A stretch of 64,000 nt of DNA from Nematostella vectensis (taxonomy: Eukaryota > Cnidaria > Anthozoa > Actiniaria > Edwardsiidae), in the NCBI RefSeq assembly GCF_932526225.1, contig NC_064047.1, positions 556,001-620,000 on the forward strand. The letters are read 5' to 3'. Position numbers and translations under genes: made by a program. The notes under the pieces are model-generated. The model searched no databases. It saw nothing but the letters and a program-made list of their open reading frames with translations, and was not told the DNA's origin. Shown here piece after piece: positions 62,714-64,000 of the stretch (positions are counted from its first letter, which is position 1; each line of letters starts with the position of its first letter).

Positions 62714-63115
62714 GTACCCACAACGAGGCAACGAGTGCTGTATGGTCAGGATACTTAGGAATAAACTGGGCATATGCCATTAAAAGAACACAGGGTACTC
62801 GCCTTTAGGAATATGCCATTTATAGGACACAGGGTACCCGCAATAAGGAATAAGCTGGGAATATGCCATAAGAAACGCATAGGGGACCCGCCATTATATT
62901 TTCTGGTATTCAATCAATTTCTGATGCTAGCATAAAGCAGCATAGCAATGCGACAGCAGCAATGGGAATAACAGGGTGCCCAACAAGCCAAGAAATATAC
63001 AAATTAATGTTAACACAGGGTACCCGCCATATAAATATTCCATAAAACAATTTTAAATAAGCACAGGGTACCCACTAAGTGTACAAAGTATACCATGTAA
63101 ACACAGGGTACCCGC
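62700..63115 (+). repeat. Dispersed donor copies after exon 63
   Basis: About seven copies of acacagg/gtacccgcc separated by variable sequence, matching the exon 63 tail and presumed donor. Confidence 0.8.
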
Positions 63116-64000
63116 CTTACGTTAAACATAACAGTGCCGATGCTATCTCCTAGATTTCAAAGCATTTGTGACAACTTTCCCGGATGTGTAGCTTGCGTTC
63201 TATTCATACAATTGTTTCAATCAATTTTGTTTTTCTAGCTCGCTCGGTCAATTCCTTATTAGGAAATTACAATACTATTTTGGTGGTAAGACCATTCAGA
63301 AATATCGAGGCCGCTGATTGATTATAAGCTGCGCTTAATATGACACACGTGTGGCTGCAAGGTAAAAATACCACTGGTTTCAATAGGAAACTCTACGGAA
63401 ATACTTGGTCAAGGTACCAAGGATTTTTCTAGGTTTTATACGCAAGTTTGTTAGATTTGATAGGGGAGCAACTCTTATAATCTTGTTCTTTGTAAATGTA
63501 AGGGGGTTGTGTTTTCTGTATTATTAAGCTTTTATAAATTCCGCGGTATATAATTAGTACAAACACCTTATTATTAGTATCGTACTCATGTTATCCACAC
63601 GCCGTAAAGTAACGCACACTAGAAAAAAAACTAAAATATTTCAATAAATTCCATTAAAACTATTAAGCCGTAATTGTGTTGTCGTATTGGCATTGCAAGA
63701 CGTATTAAGTACGCTTCTCTCATCACGCGACCTCATCAACGACCTAATAATACTAAAGAATTAGCCAAACTAAAATACCTTGTCACGTGCGTGTTTCGAG
63801 ATTGTTTCCTCGTTTCCCCCCACTAAAAACATTTATACAGCAACACTCGTAAATACGCGCTCTGATTGTACAAGGGTCTATGCGTACGCGCTCCCAAAGG
63901 TAAATAACAAAAAAAAATAGATTTAAAAAAAAAATAGATCTCATTTTCCGTCTGTCCAATGCACAAAACACGTAACAGTGTGACATGAACAGAAGTCCTT
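63116..64000. other. Intron 63, nothing recognised
   Basis: Apart from a fragment of the dispersed family (63225..63340), AT-rich unique sequence without exon signals in the required phase. Confidence 0.5.

Noticed and set aside
1-63115. CRISPR array interpretation of the regular repeats
   Set aside because: Units are contiguous without unique spacers, in introns of a eukaryotic gene.
1-64000. tRNA, rRNA or other conserved RNA genes
   Set aside because: None recognised apart from the two hammerhead motifs; no cloverleaf with A and B boxes was seen by eye.

Overview
This window is metazoan genomic DNA lying inside one giant gene on the + strand. I can thread 63 coding exons (441..62713) into a single open reading frame of about 10.4 kb, roughly 3,460 residues, with neither the 5' nor the 3' end of the gene present. 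Every exon joins its neighbour in phase. The protein is an almost pure array of spectrin repeats (about 28), normally 119 to 122 residues long. Each repeat is encoded by two exons: a first-half exon, most often 175 or 181 nt, and a second-half exon, most often exactly 182 nt. Introns enter in phase 2 between repeats and in phase 0 in the middle of each repeat. Two short two-exon linkers (exons 3-4 and 9-10), a highly charged single-helix segment (exons 37-38) and an acidic linker (exon 39) interrupt the array. The superfamily (spectrin-repeat cytolinkers: nesprin/MSP-300, plakin/MACF, dystrophin, spectrin) is clear. The family is not, because the diagnostic ends (CH domains, KASH, GAS2, ZZ and so on) are outside the window.

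The organism is an invertebrate animal. Small exons, long introns, many MITE-like elements, moderate GC and strong enrichment of the palindromes TCACGTGA and TGACGTCA, even inside exons, suggest to me an anthozoan such as Nematostella or a cephalochordate. The sequence alone does not settle this.

The most unusual property is the introns. Nearly every one carries a minisatellite, and in most of them the repeat unit contains the adjoining splice junction. In donor-type arrays (introns after exons 6, 13, 18, 20, 26, 32, 36, 47, 52, 59, 62, 63) each copy recreates the last exon bases plus the GT donor. In acceptor-type arrays (before exons 4, 7, 15, 20, 23, 25, 26, 44, 50, 54, 59) each copy recreates the polypyrimidine tract, the AG and often the first exon codons. 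Some units are multiples of 3 and read open in frame with the exon (57 bp after exon 6, 45 bp before exon 15, 33 bp before exon 50). The largest array (30.9-36.3 kb, 59-bp unit, about 90 copies) contains a 30-unit (1,770 bp) higher-order duplication.

Other features: a small insertion at 18907..19433 with a perfect 9-bp target-site duplication that carries two hammerhead ribozymes, one per strand (retrozyme or Penelope-like remnant); a 1.2 kb foldback element with 150-bp inverted repeats (47354..48572); several MITEs; a probable GC-AG intron after exon 42; and a probable internal alternative first exon (45872..45948) that would splice in frame to exon 48 and start a shorter isoform.

Layout: 0-9.6 kb exons 1-10 (repeats 1-3 plus linkers); 10-30.9 kb exons 11-32 (regular repeats); 30.9-36.3 kb giant junction array; 36.3-45 kb exons 33-47 with the charged and acidic inserts; 45-47 kb possible internal promoter and alternative exon; 47-62.7 kb exons 48-63; 62.7-64 kb intron.
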